From Gammaproteobacteria bacterium (GTDB taxonomy: Bacteria > Pseudomonadota > Gammaproteobacteria > Steroidobacterales > Steroidobacteraceae), in assembly GCA_030040235.1 (NCBI GenBank), contig JASHUC010000358.1, positions 1 to 5,916 of the forward strand: DNA of 5,916 nt, read 5' to 3'. Both the position numbers and the translations under genes were made by a program. The notes under the pieces were generated by a model. The model was not told the origin of the DNA. It searched no databases and worked only from the letters and a program-made list of their open reading frames with translations. This document shows, piece by piece, positions 1 through 4,902 of the stretch (positions are counted from its first letter, which is position 1; each line of letters begins with the position of its first letter).

Positions 1-74
1 AGGGTCCGGTATCATTGCGTTTCCCGGACGAGGCACTCCAGATGCTGTTCCCGAAGGTCTATCCCCAGGCTTGA
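1..74 (+). CDS. 3' end of an unidentified protein-coding gene (5' end outside window)
   Basis: The frame that starts at base 3 is open from the window edge to a TGA at 72-74 and ends in FPDEALQMLFPKVYPQA, a natural-looking C-terminus with charged and hydrophobic residues. Only about 23 residues are visible, too few to name a family. The gene points the same way as the transporter that follows after 73 bases, with no terminator-like hairpin between them, so they may be cotranscribed. A catabolic enzyme for the transported organic acid would fit the context, but that is inference. Confidence 0.6.
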   Translation, partial: GPVSLRFPDEALQMLFPKVYPQA

Positions 75-147
75 CGGGACAGAGCGGCCGATACCGACCT
101 GATGGTACCGAGATCACAATCGAACTGCCGAGAAAAGGCGACCTCGC

Positions 148-1470
148 GTGAGTGAGGTCGCGGCGTCCACGGCGAGCGACGGCACCTCCACTCTGCACGG
201 CACCGCAGCTCGGGGAATCTCGACCTTCATCGTGCTGCTCATCGCGCTCGCGGTGTTCATTAACTATGTCGACCGCGGCAACCTCTCCACCGCCGCTTCG
301 CTGATCCAGAATGAGTTGCGGCTCTCGAACACCCAAATGGGCTGGCTGCTCTCCGCTTTCTTCTGGAGTTACGCGCCCGCGCAGCTGCTGTCCGGCTGGC
401 TCGCGCATCGCTACCCGGTGCGCTATGTCCTGCTAGTGGGGCTTGCGGGCTGGTCACTCGCAACAGTCCTGAGCGGCCTCGCGTCGGGGTTTATGGCGCT
501 GTTCGTACTGCGCCTGCTGCTCGGGGTGGGCGAGAGCACCTTTTATCCCTGCAACGCCAAACTGCTCGCGGAAGGCGCGCCAGAGCACCGGCGCGGCGGT
601 GCCAATGGACTCGTCGTGACCGGTCAGGCGCTGGGACCGGCGATCGGCACGCTGTTTGCGGGAAACCTGATGGCGCTTTTCGGCTGGCGAGCTGTGTTCG
701 TAGGGCTCGGGATCATCTCCCTGCTCTGGATCGTGCCCTGGCTGCTCGCCACGGGCCATGGACGCCTGCAGGGCGTTCGTGAGCGGTCTTCCATAGAGCC
801 TGTCTCTTACTGGCAAATTTTACGACAGCCCTCGGCGTGGGGGTCGAGCGCCGGCAGTTTTCTATCGTTCTATGCGTACTATTTCTTGATCACGTGGCTG
901 CCGCTTTACCTCGTGAAGGCGCGCGGCCTGTCATTCGACCGGATGGTGCGGCTCGCCGCGCTAATCTATTGTATGCACGCAATCAGCTCGCCTCTCGTGG
1001 GATGGCTGTCGGATCGCCTCATATTCCAAGGCCGCTCGGTCGAGCGCGTACGCAAGACAATGCTTGTGATCGGCTCGCTCGGAGTCGCGGTGACGCTGCT
1101 GCTTTGTGCGCGCGCGAGCACCACGATGTGCATCGTGCTGCTGTTGATCGCGGCGCTCTCATACGGCTTCGTCACGCCGCAAATCTTCGCCGTCCCACAG
1201 ACACTCGGTGGCCCACGCGCAGCCGGAAAGTGGATGGCGCTGCAGAACATGGTGGGCAATTTCGCCGGCATCGTCGCGCCGATCGTCACGGGCTTCGTCG
1301 TGGATCAGACCGGCGAGTACTTCTGGGCCTTTGCGGTTTCGTCGGTGACGTCCGTGGTGGCGGGGGTCGCCTGGGCCTTCGGGGTTCGCAGAGTCACACC
1401 GGTGGACTGGGACCAGAAAGCGGAGTGCCCTGCGGGCCCGGAGACGGGGCGCGCCGAGCCACGCGCCTGA
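148..1470 (+). CDS. MFS transporter, anion:cation symporter (ACS) family, organic acid/sugar acid uptake
   Basis: A 440-residue inner-membrane permease, the usual size for the family. It starts at GTG 148, about 9 bases after a purine-rich AAAAGG (133-138). A polar N-terminal tail (1-24) is followed by about 12 hydrophobic segments in two halves (roughly 26-200 and 232-412), split by a charged cytoplasmic loop (202-228, GHGRLQGVRERSS). Family marks: INYVDRGNLSTAA in helix 1 (38-50), typical of ACS symporters for hexuronates, glucarate, galactonate or phthalate-like anions; the motif-A-like loop GWLAHRYPVR (83-92), with its counterpart GWLSDRLIFQGR (285-296) in the second half; LRLLLGVGESTFYPCNAKL (121-139) in helix 4; and GWRAVFVGLGI (179-189). 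Family knowledge predicts proton-coupled uptake of an organic anion. The exact substrate cannot be read from sequence. The C-terminal tail (413-440) is polar. Confidence 0.92.
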   Translation: MSEVAASTASDGTSTLHGTAARGISTFIVLLIALAVFINYVDRGNLSTAASLIQNELRLSNTQMGWLLSAFFWSYAPAQLLSGWLAHRYPVRYVLLVGLAGWSLATVLSGLASGFMALFVLRLLLGVGESTFYPCNAKLLAEGAPEHRRGGANGLVVTGQALGPAIGTLFAGNLMALFGWRAVFVGLGIISLLWIVPWLLATGHGRLQGVRERSSIEPVSYWQILRQPSAWGSSAGSFLSFYAYYFLITWLPLYLVKARGLSFDRMVRLAALIYCMHAISSPLVGWLSDRLIFQGRSVERVRKTMLVIGSLGVAVTLLLCARASTTMCIVLLLIAALSYGFVTPQIFAVPQTLGGPRAAGKWMALQNMVGNFAGIVAPIVTGFVVDQTGEYFWAFAVSSVTSVVAGVAWAFGVRRVTPVDWDQKAECPAGPETGRAEPRA

Positions 1471-1477
1471 TCGAACC

Positions 1478-1511
1478 TCGCCGGGTCAGTTGACGGGACC
1501 TCCACCGGCGA
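1478..1511 (+). other. imperfect stem-loop after the transporter gene
   Basis: TCGCCGG at 1478-1484 pairs with CCGGCGA at 1505-1511 (7 bp) around a 20-base loop, 8 bases past the transporter stop. There is no U-tract, so it is not a standard intrinsic terminator. It could slow decay of the transporter mRNA or help rho-dependent termination, or be chance in GC-rich DNA. Confidence 0.25.
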
Positions 1512-1557
1512 CACTAAGTCCCCGAATGGGTTGGCGCGATGCCTCGCAGGCGTGGTC

Positions 1558-1563
1558 TATAAT
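1558..1563 (+). promoter_or_regulatory. probable sigma-70 -10 box for the NfeD/SPFH operon
   Basis: A perfect TATAAT lies about 47 bases before the TTG start of the NfeD-like gene and downstream of the transporter gene. This suggests the two genes are transcribed separately from it. The best -35-like hexamer, TTGGCG at 1531-1536, is 21 bases away, longer than the usual 17. An activator or an extended promoter could compensate. The -10 match in otherwise GC-rich DNA is the main evidence. Confidence 0.5.
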
Positions 1564-1609
1564 GGGCGAGGAGAACTGATTCACGACGCTAGCGGCCGGG
1601 GGCATTCCA

Positions 1610-2041
1610 TTGGGCTGGTGGGCTTGGATGATCGGTGGCGTCATCCTGTTCGGCGCCGAACTGGCATTCATCGATGCACAGTTCTATCTGGTCTTCGTCG
1701 GGTCTGCCGCTATCGTCGTCGGCCTGCTCGTCGCATCCGTGGCGATCGAGGCATGGGTGCAGTGGGCGCTCTTTGCGGTGCTATCGATCGCGTCGATGGC
1801 GCTTTTCCGGGGTCGCATCTATCACCGGCTGCACGGCCACCTACCGGAGGTTCGCGCCGGACCGAGCGGGGGCGTATTAACGCTGCCCATCGCGCTGGCA
1901 CCCGGGGAGTGCTGCCAGACAGAACACGCAGGTAGCTTCTGGACGGTCCGCAACGACAGCGCCGCACCGCTTTCAGCCGGTACTCGCGTTCGCATCGTGC
2001 GCGTTCAAGGTCTCACGCTTGGGGTTCACCCCGCCGGTTAG
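1610..2041 (+). CDS. NfeD-like short membrane protein (YbbK/NfeD1b type), partner of the SPFH protein
   Basis: A 143-residue protein. The TTG at 1610 is preferred because a G-rich Shine-Dalgarno-like stretch (1594-1602) precedes it and because it gives the WW-rich start (GWWAWMIGG) usual for the family; an ATG at 1628 is the alternative. Residues 4-30 and 31-62 form two to three hydrophobic helices (FVGSAAIVVGLLVAS, WVQWALFAVLSIASMALF). A basic linker (RGRIYHRLHGH, 64-74) leads to a small beta-rich C-terminal domain (about 84-143: GSFWTVRN, LSAGTRVRIVRVQGLTLGV) matching the OB-fold of short NfeD proteins, which lack the ClpP-like protease part. Family knowledge: these proteins anchor and assist stomatin-like SPFH proteins. 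The stop lies 17 bases before the SPFH start, so the two are almost certainly one operon. Confidence 0.85.
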   Translation: MGWWAWMIGGVILFGAELAFIDAQFYLVFVGSAAIVVGLLVASVAIEAWVQWALFAVLSIASMALFRGRIYHRLHGHLPEVRAGPSGGVLTLPIALAPGECCQTEHAGSFWTVRNDSAAPLSAGTRVRIVRVQGLTLGVHPAG

Positions 2042-2058
2042 CTACTCGAGGACTCCTC

Positions 2059-2985
2059 ATGCTTGCGTCCTACGTTTTCATCGCGGTCGCCATTGTCGTC
2101 GTCATCGTGATCGCACGGACCGCTACGGTAGTGCCGCAGCAGAGCGCCTACGTGATCGAGAATCTCGGCAAGTACAGTCGCACCCTGCACGCGGGCTTTC
2201 ACATTCTGGTGCCATTCGTCGAACGCGTAGCTTACAAGCACAGCCTGAAGGAACAGGCCCTCGATGTGGCTGAACAGGTGTGCATCACTCGCGATAACGT
2301 TCAGGTCGGCGTCGATGCAGTGCTTTATATGCAGGTGCTCGATCCGCATCTGGCCTCCTATGGCATCACGAATTACGGCTTTGCGATCGCTCAGCTCGCG
2401 CAGACGACGCTGCGCAGCGAGATTGGGAAGATCGAGCTCGACCGCACGTTTGAAGCCCGCGGCATCATCAATGCCAACGTCGTAGCCGAGCTCGACAAGG
2501 CGTCGGGCGCTTGGGGTGTCAAGGTGATGCGCTACGAGATCAAGAACATCACGCCGCCGAAGGACGTTCTGTCGGCGATGGAGAAGCAGATGCGGGCCGA
2601 GCGTGAGAAGCGCGCTGTGGTCCTCGCTTCCGAGGGCGAGAGGGATGCCAAGATCAACCAGGCTGAGGGCGATAAGCAGCGTGTTATCAAGGCCTCCGAG
2701 GCCAACCGCCAGCAACAGGTCAACGAGGCCGAGGGTCAAGCTGCGGCGATTCTTGCGGTGGCCACCGCGACCGCCGAGGGCTTACGCCGGGTCGGCGGGG
2801 CATTGAGCGAGCGCGGCGGAATCGAGGCGATGCAGCTGCGCATCGGCGAGGAGTTCGTGCGCCAGTTCGGCAAGCTCGCAAAGGAGACCACAACGCTCGT
2901 GGTGCCTGGGGATCTTAGTGACCTTGCTTCCGTCGTGACTATGGCGACGAGCATCATCCGGCGGGTCCCGCCTGCTCAGCCGTAG
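2059..2985 (+). CDS. SPFH/band-7 domain protein, stomatin/prohibitin-like (QmcA type)
   Basis: A 308-residue membrane scaffold protein, about the length of E. coli QmcA. The ATG at 2059 follows a CGAGGA ribosome site (2047-2052). Residues 3-21 (ASYVFIAVAIVVVIVIART) form a single N-terminal membrane anchor. The SPFH domain spans about 22-190 and shows VVPQQSAYVIENLGKYSRTL, GFHILVPFVERV, EQVCITRDNVQVGVDAVLYMQV and the TTLRSEIGKIELDRTFEAR segment. An Ala/Glu-rich coiled coil follows (about 190-260, AEREKRAVVLASEGERDAKI and EAEGQAAAILAVATATAEGL). The C-terminal LVVPGDLSDLASVV is typical of bacterial stomatins. Such proteins assemble into large membrane rings or microdomains and can modulate FtsH-type proteolysis. 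The upstream NfeD-like gene is the usual partner. No truncation or frameshift is seen. Confidence 0.93.
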   Translation: MLASYVFIAVAIVVVIVIARTATVVPQQSAYVIENLGKYSRTLHAGFHILVPFVERVAYKHSLKEQALDVAEQVCITRDNVQVGVDAVLYMQVLDPHLASYGITNYGFAIAQLAQTTLRSEIGKIELDRTFEARGIINANVVAELDKASGAWGVKVMRYEIKNITPPKDVLSAMEKQMRAEREKRAVVLASEGERDAKINQAEGDKQRVIKASEANRQQQVNEAEGQAAAILAVATATAEGLRRVGGALSERGGIEAMQLRIGEEFVRQFGKLAKETTTLVVPGDLSDLASVVTMATSIIRRVPPAQP

Positions 2986-3104
2986 TGTCGGTAAGACGCT
3001 AGATAGAGTCGGTGGGGGGAATTCACCTCTAAGAGAGCGCGCCCTGCCGGGCGCAAAAAAGACCCGGCGAGCTTGCGCCCGCCGGGCCAGGTTTGGGGCA
3101 CGGG
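2986..3104. other. intergenic stretch after the SPFH gene
   Basis: No gene is seen here. It contains a 6-bp hairpin (GCGCCC 3039-3044 with GGGCGC 3049-3054, four-base loop) followed on the + strand by A6 rather than U. This is not a standard terminator for the SPFH gene, although the folded RNA could still protect its 3' end. The second, stronger hairpin is listed separately as a leftward terminator. Confidence 0.5.
3055..3086 (-). terminator. rho-independent terminator for leftward transcription
   Basis: Read on the - strand, CCCGGCG (3086-3080) and CGCCGGG (3069-3063) form a 7-bp GC-rich stem with a 10-base loop. They are followed at once by UC and six U (complement of 3055-3062). This is the classic intrinsic terminator layout. 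It sits 19 bases past a - strand TGA at 3107-3105, implying a real leftward gene once ended here, convergent with the SPFH gene. Confidence 0.7.
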
Positions 3105-3203
3105 TCAGGCGCTCGGCACCTTGATCCGCACCACGTCCTTGAGAACTCCGTCGAGGCCTCCGCTCTGACTTTCACACGAGCACGGAGAAGGAGCAAACAG
3201 CAT
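3105..3203 (-). pseudogene. possible truncated 3' end of a leftward gene
   Basis: The - strand frame ending at TGA 3107-3105 finishes with GGLDGVLKDVVRIKVPSA, a plausible protein C-terminus, right before a good leftward terminator. An ATG lies at 3203-3201 in the same frame, but the residues between look unnatural (LFAPSPCSCESQS). Further upstream the frame closes at about 3293. In the neighbouring frame HRVLPKIVSNAVCSFSVLV looks more protein-like and then hits a stop, so a frameshift is possible. I do not recognise the family. The simplest reading is a gene whose 5' part was removed or replaced when the DNA to the right arrived. Confidence 0.35.
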
Positions 3204-3298
3204 TCGAGACGATCTTCGGCAGTACACGGTGCGGGTCCCAGCGTTCTTGGGAGGCCGGGTGCCGGCACTACCTGCAGACTTCAATCGCGGTTAACGCA

Positions 3299-3329
3299 TT
3301 GATTGCTAAATGCCTTACTTGCATGTAAT
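3299..3329 (+). promoter_or_regulatory. weak sigma-70 promoter candidate for the tRNA array leader
   Basis: TTGATT (3299-3304, four of six consensus bases) and TGTAAT (3324-3329, five of six) lie in the AT-richest part of the region, 19 bases apart, slightly longer than optimal. A 5-bp inverted repeat (GCATT 3296-3300, AATGC 3309-3313) overlaps the -35 position and could be an operator. Nothing better was seen between here and the first tRNA. TACACT at 3613-3618 is a possible -10 closer to the array but has no matching -35. Confidence 0.3.
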
Positions 3330-3388
3330 CCAAATCTGTGAAACATCGCTAGACACTCGGATTCGAGCGGCGTAGAGTCCGCATCGTT

Positions 3389-3484
3389 ATGAACCGCAGA
3401 TCACATCAATCAGGTATCAAAGCGCTATCGGCGATGCCGGGCTATAGCCTGTGCGTCGAAGCCGATCGCTTCGTCATTACCTGA
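3389..3484 (+). CDS. possible 31-codon leader reading frame
   Basis: ATG 3389 to TGA 3482-3484 would encode a 31-residue basic peptide starting MNRRSHQSGIKALSAM. Ribosome-site support is weak (AGAG at 3374-3377). There is no run of one amino acid that would mark an attenuation peptide. It is listed only because its stop falls 5 bases before a pair of mutually exclusive hairpins in the probable leader of the tRNA array. It may well be chance. Confidence 0.2.
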   Translation: MNRRSHQSGIKALSAMPGYSLCVEADRFVIT

Positions 3485-3489
3485 CGTCT

Positions 3490-3520
3490 GCGTTGCGAGC
3501 CTCTGGCGCAACGCCAGGGG
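3490..3520 (+). other. two mutually exclusive hairpins in the array leader
   Basis: GCGTTGCG (3490-3497) can pair with CGCAACGC (3507-3514), 8 bp with a 9-base loop. Alternatively CCTCTGGCG (3500-3508) pairs with CGCCAGGGG (3512-3520), 9 bp with loop CAA. The two share bases 3507-3514, so only one can form at a time, as in attenuators. The second hairpin lacks an immediate U-tract; the nearest U-run is at 3541-3545. Pairing is seen directly; any switching role is inference. Confidence 0.35.
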
Positions 3521-3623
3521 CAAAGAGACTTCCTAAGACCCTTTTCCCCTGCGAGTACCGAGGCAACTGCCGTCTTTTGCACGTGCAGTGCTCTCTAACA
3601 ATGCGCGACGATTACACTCTGTG

Positions 3624-3667
3624 CTGGCAGGCGGCTCGAGCCGCGGGCTGCGCGTAAGTCCTGCCAG
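3624..3667 (+). other. large stem-loop just upstream of the first tRNA
   Basis: CTGGCAGG (3624-3631) pairs perfectly with CCTGCCAG (3660-3667), enclosing a 12-base palindrome CGGCTCGAGCCG (3632-3643). The 3' side, TAAGTCCTGCCA, resembles the T-loop, T-stem and CCA end of array members such as Leu(CAG) and Cys(GCA), so it may be the ruin of an earlier tRNA. It could also be a processing or stability element at the 5' end of the array transcript. Confidence 0.4.
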
Positions 3668-3679
3668 ACAGATCTCGGC

Positions 3680-3758
3680 GCACCGTTGGTGTCAGCGGCT
3701 TCAGCATGCCCGCCTTCCAAGCGGTGAGGGGTGAGTTCAAATCTCGCACGGTGCACCA
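3680..3758 (+). tRNA. tRNA-Gly(TCC)
   Basis: First unit. Acceptor GCACCGT/ACGGTGC is a perfect 7 bp, with A73 and encoded CCA. Anticodon loop CTTCCAA (3714-3720) gives TCC, reading GGA/GGG. The T arm is canonical (loop TTCAAAT). The D arm is weak (GTGU/GCAU type pairs, with G-U) around an 11-base loop that keeps GG. The outer anticodon-stem pair is C-T. Bacterial Gly tRNAs usually have U73, so A73 is atypical. G1-C72 and C2-G71, glycine determinants, are present. Confidence 0.85.
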
Positions 3759-3772
3759 CTTCCTTCTTCAAT

Positions 3773-3850
3773 TCCGGCGTAGCAATCAGGGCGAATGCAC
3801 CGCACTGTTAATGCGGATGGAGGCTGGTTCGATCCCAGCGGCCGGAGCCA
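3773..3850 (+). tRNA. tRNA-Asn(GTT)
   Basis: Acceptor TCCGGCG/GGCCGGA pairs at six positions with a G-G mismatch at 7-66; G73 (as expected for Asn) and CCA follow. Anticodon stem CCGCA/TGCGG is perfect, loop CTGTTAA, anticodon GTT at 3807-3809. The T arm GCTGG-TTCGATC-CCAGC is canonical and matches typical bacterial tRNA-Asn. The D stem is three pairs (GCA/TGC) with GG in the loop. Confidence 0.9.
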
Positions 3851-3853
3851 TTT

Positions 3854-3928
3854 GACCTGCGAAGCATCTAGTGAGGCTACCCGGCTGTCTACCGGGCGAG
3901 AGGGTGGCAGTAACCCTGCAGGTCGCCA
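3854..3928 (+). tRNA. tRNA-Asp(GTC) with aberrant T loop
   Basis: Perfect acceptor GACCTGC/GCAGGTC, G73 as in Asp tRNAs, CCA. Anticodon stem CCCGG/CCGGG is perfect; loop CTGTCTA gives GTC (3887-3889). T stem AGGGT/ACCCT is perfect, but the loop is GGCAGTA instead of TTCGAAT, so positions 54 and 55 are both G. The D loop (3866-3875) has no internal GG. The fold is intact but both halves of the usual tRNA elbow are changed. Confidence 0.85.
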
Positions 3929-3932
3929 ATAT

Positions 3933-4009
3933 GCCCGGTTAGCTCAGATGTGAAGAGCAACGGTTCTACAAACCGAAGGTCGCAGGCACTCAATCTGCAC
4001 TGGGCACCA
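3933..4009 (+). tRNA. tRNA-Val(TAC), unusual anticodon and T loops
   Basis: Acceptor GCCCGGT/ACTGGGC (one G-U), A73 as expected for Val, CCA. D arm GCTC/GAGC is well paired but its loop AGATGTGAA lacks GG. The anticodon stem has four pairs with an outer A-A mismatch; loop TCTACAA gives TAC at 3967-3969 with C instead of U at position 33. The T loop is CACTCAA (A at 55). Arg(TCT) was considered, but the loop cannot be shifted without losing the stem. Confidence 0.75.
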
Positions 4010-4012
4010 AAT

Positions 4013-4101
4013 GTAGCGTTAGACGGGGACGGACCCCGGCCAGGCTGTAACCCTGGCGTCCTTTGCGGGCCTGCTTGGTTCGACTCCAAGACGCTGCACC
4101 A
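4013..4101 (+). tRNA. tRNA-Tyr(GTA), long variable arm
   Basis: 89 bases. Acceptor GTAGCGT/ACGCTGC (one U-G), A73 as in bacterial Tyr, CCA. Anticodon stem CCAGG/CCTGG, loop CTGTAAC, anticodon GTA at 4047-4049. A 17-base variable region (4057-4073) fits the class II form used by bacterial Tyr tRNAs. T arm CTTGG-TTCGACT-CCAAG is canonical. The D arm is a GC-rich GGGG/CCCC type hairpin with GG in the loop. Confidence 0.88.
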
Positions 4102-4102
4102 C

Positions 4103-4178
4103 GCCGCCATAACTCAATTGGCTAGAGTCCCGGCTCTTAACCGGCGAGGTCCAGGTTCGATGCCTGGTGGCGGTACCA
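4103..4178 (+). tRNA. tRNA-Lys(CTT)
   Basis: Only one base separates it from the Tyr unit. Acceptor GCCGCCA/TGGCGGT begins with a G-U pair; A73 and CCA follow. D arm ACTC/GAGT has loop AATTGGCTA, canonical GG. Anticodon loop CTCTTAA (4134-4140) gives CTT; the outer stem pair is C-C. T arm CCAGG-TTCGATG-CCTGG is canonical. One of the most normal members, with a Lys(TTT) tRNA near the array's end. Confidence 0.9.
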
Positions 4179-4182
4179 ATAC

Positions 4183-4255
4183 GGGCCTGTCGCGAAGGCG
4201 CGAGGTCTGCCTTGCAAGCAGTATCGACGGGGAGCGTTACCCCGCGGGTCCACCA
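4183..4255 (+). tRNA. tRNA-Ala(TGC) with tetraloop D arm
   Basis: Acceptor GGGCCTG/CGGGTCC includes a G-U pair exactly at 3-70, the main alanine identity element, plus A73 and CCA. Anticodon stem CTGC/GCAG, loop CTTGCAA, anticodon TGC at 4213-4215. The D arm is replaced by a perfect 5-bp hairpin TCGCG-AAGG-CGCGA (4190-4203) with a four-base loop. The T loop is AGCGTTA (G at 55) on a perfect CGGGG/CCCCG stem. Charging by AlaRS is plausible because it reads mainly the acceptor stem. Confidence 0.85.
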
Positions 4256-4261
4256 CTTTTC

Positions 4262-4339
4262 GATCGCGAATGCAAAGCGGATGGAGCAGCACGGCTCTCA
4301 ACCGTGGCCTAGCGAGTTCGACTCTCGCCGCGATCACCA
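4262..4339 (+). tRNA. tRNA-Glu(CTC)
   Basis: Perfect acceptor GATCGCG/CGCGATC, CCA. Discriminator is A73 where bacterial Glu tRNAs mostly have G73. Perfect anticodon stem CACGG/CCGTG, loop CTCTCAA, anticodon CTC at 4297-4299. T arm GCGAG-TTCGACT-CTCGC is canonical; D stem TGC/GCA with GG in a 12-base loop. The CTC isoacceptor is dispensable in many bacteria, where TTC reads both Glu codons. Confidence 0.88.
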
Positions 4340-4344
4340 TTCCT

Positions 4345-4418
4345 GTACCGTGAGCAGCCGGCGAAGCAGGCGGCCTTTCAAGCCGTCGTGACGGGATCGA
4401 CACCCGTACGGTACACCA
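4345..4418 (+). tRNA. tRNA-Glu(TTC)
   Basis: Perfect acceptor GTACCGT/ACGGTAC, A73, CCA. Anticodon stem GCGGC/GCCGT, loop CTTTCAA, anticodon TTC at 4377-4379. T stem ACGGG/CCCGT with loop ATCGACA: position 54 is A but T55 and C56 are kept. The D arm is short and weak (two to three pairs) but retains GG. It sits beside the Glu(CTC) unit, yet the bodies differ widely, so this is not a recent duplicate. Confidence 0.85.
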
Positions 4419-4419
4419 C

Positions 4420-4503
4420 GCCCCTGTGGCGAAACAGCAGACGCACTGCGTTCAGACCGCAGCGCCGCGCGGCATGCAGGTGCAATTCCTGCCAGGGGCA
4501 CCA
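4420..4503 (+). tRNA. tRNA-Leu(CAG), class II
   Basis: Perfect acceptor GCCCCTG/CAGGGGC, A73 as in Leu, CCA. D stem GCG/CGC in a Leu-like TGGCGAAA...AGACGCA context. Anticodon stem CTGCG/CGCAG, loop TTCAGAC, anticodon CAG at 4453-4455. The variable arm (4461-4475) contains a GCCGCGCGGC hairpin, fitting Leu. T loop is TGCAATT, with G at 55, and the D loop AAACAGCAGA has lost GG. T arm and D stem are close to those of the Cys unit downstream. Confidence 0.88.
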
Positions 4504-4507
4504 TTTT

Positions 4508-4582
4508 GTGGGAGAAGGCGAAGCAGATAGCCCGCGCGCCGTGACCGCGCTGTAGCTGGTGCAAGTCCAGCCTCTCACCCCA
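4508..4582 (+). tRNA. tRNA-His(GTG) without encoded G-1
   Basis: Acceptor GTGGGAG/CTCTCAC with one G-U. The discriminator is C73, the His hallmark, followed by CCA. Base -1 is T, so the G-1 that HisRS needs is not encoded. Anticodon stem GCGCG/CGCGC is perfect; loop CCGTGAC gives GTG (4541-4543) with C at 33. D stem GGC/GCC, loop GAAGCAGATA without GG. T loop TGCAAGT has G at 55. Good fold, several lost invariant bases. Confidence 0.82.
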
Positions 4583-4585
4583 ACT

Positions 4586-4660
4586 CTCGTGGTGGCGGAG
4601 ATAGTGACGCAGGCGGTTGCAACCCGCCGCATGCAGGTGCAAGTCCTGTCCACGAGTCCA
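4586..4660 (+). tRNA. tRNA-Cys(GCA)
   Basis: Perfect acceptor CTCGTGG/CCACGAG (C1-G72 instead of the usual G1-C72). U73 is the cysteine identity base and is present, then CCA. Anticodon stem GGCGG/CCGCC is perfect, loop TTGCAAC, anticodon GCA at 4619-4621. D stem GCG/CGC; the loop has no internal GG. T loop is TGCAAGT (G55). The T arm shares GCATGCAGGTGCAA and TCCTG with the Leu(CAG) unit. Confidence 0.87.
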
Positions 4661-4665
4661 ACTTG

Positions 4666-4728
4666 GACGGTTCGGCGATAGCGTTCGCAGTGAAGTCCTC
4701 GCACGGTGCTGCGCGGGCACCGTCTCCA
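4666..4728 (+). pseudogene. degenerate tRNA-like unit with CCA end
   Basis: The gap between Cys and Pro units is tRNA-sized, and GACGGTT (4666-4672) pairs with CACCGTC (4718-4724) at six positions, followed by T and CCA. That gives only 63 bases and no acceptable anticodon arm. The best 7-base loop, GTTCGCA at 4683-4689, would read TCG but has about three stem pairs. Instead ACGGTGC (4704-4710) and GCACCGT (4717-4723, sharing bases with the acceptor strand) form a strong hairpin. Probably a decayed or rearranged tRNA; amino acid unknown. Confidence 0.5.
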
Positions 4729-4738
4729 ATTCAGTTGA

Positions 4739-4817
4739 TGGGTAGTGGCTCAGTCTGGTCTAGAGCACGTGCCTCGGGCGCACGGGATCGCTGGTTCAAA
4801 TCCAGCCTACCCAACCA
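4739..4817 (+). tRNA. tRNA-Pro(CGG)
   Basis: A canonical cloverleaf. Acceptor TGGGTAG/CTACCCA is perfect, with U1-A72 where bacterial Pro tRNAs usually have C1-G72; A73 and CCA follow. D arm GCTC/GAGC with GG in the loop. Anticodon stem CGTGC/GCACG is perfect, loop CTCGGGC, anticodon CGG at 4775-4777. T arm GCTGG-TTCAAAT-CCAGC is canonical. Confidence 0.92.
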
Positions 4818-4823
4818 GTTTAT

Positions 4824-4897
4824 GCCTCGTTCGTCCAACGGCAGGACAAGCGGCCGATTACCGCTGAATGGTGGTTCAAGTCCATCACGAGGTACCA
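4824..4897 (+). tRNA. tRNA-Ile(GAT), Glu/Gln-like body and C33
   Basis: Acceptor GCCTCGT/ACGAGGT (starts G-U), A73, CCA. D arm GTCC-AACGGCA-GGAC resembles bacterial Glu and Gln tRNAs rather than Ile. Anticodon stem AGCGG/CCGCT is a perfect 5 bp, fixing the loop as CCGATTA and the anticodon as GAT (4856-4858) with C at position 33. T arm GGTGG-TTCAAGT-CCATC is canonical (one G-U). It could be a Glu/Gln-type tRNA whose anticodon changed. The Ile call rests on the anticodon only. Confidence 0.8.
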
Positions 4898-4902
4898 ACA
4901 AT

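Larger units (their letters stand above)
3204..3679. other. gene-poor leader region ahead of the tRNA array
   Basis: About 475 bases without a convincing protein gene or foldable tRNA. The part around 3285-3360 is more AT-rich than its surroundings, as expected for a promoter or a joint between DNA segments. Individual candidate signals (promoter, short reading frame, alternative hairpins, large hairpin) are listed separately with low to moderate confidence. I see no integrase gene, insertion-sequence ends or CRISPR repeats here. Confidence 0.6.

Noticed and set aside
837..1493. A 218-codon + strand frame overlapping the transporter
   Set aside because: Arg- and Ala-rich composition typical of an out-of-frame GC-rich shadow; the transporter frame has clear family motifs.
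2038..2739. A 233-codon - strand frame opposite the SPFH gene
   Set aside because: It mirrors a well-supported gene in antisense; long antisense frames are expected in GC-rich coding DNA.
3039..3054. Rightward terminator for the SPFH gene
   Set aside because: The hairpin is followed by A6, not a U-tract, on the + strand.
3029..3268. A 79-codon - strand frame in the leader region
   Set aside because: Pro/Arg/Cys-rich, runs through the terminator hairpin and has no ribosome site; the neighbouring frame ending at 3105 fits the terminator better.
3933..4009. Arg(TCT) instead of Val(TAC)
   Set aside because: Shifting the loop to place U at 33 destroys the anticodon stem.
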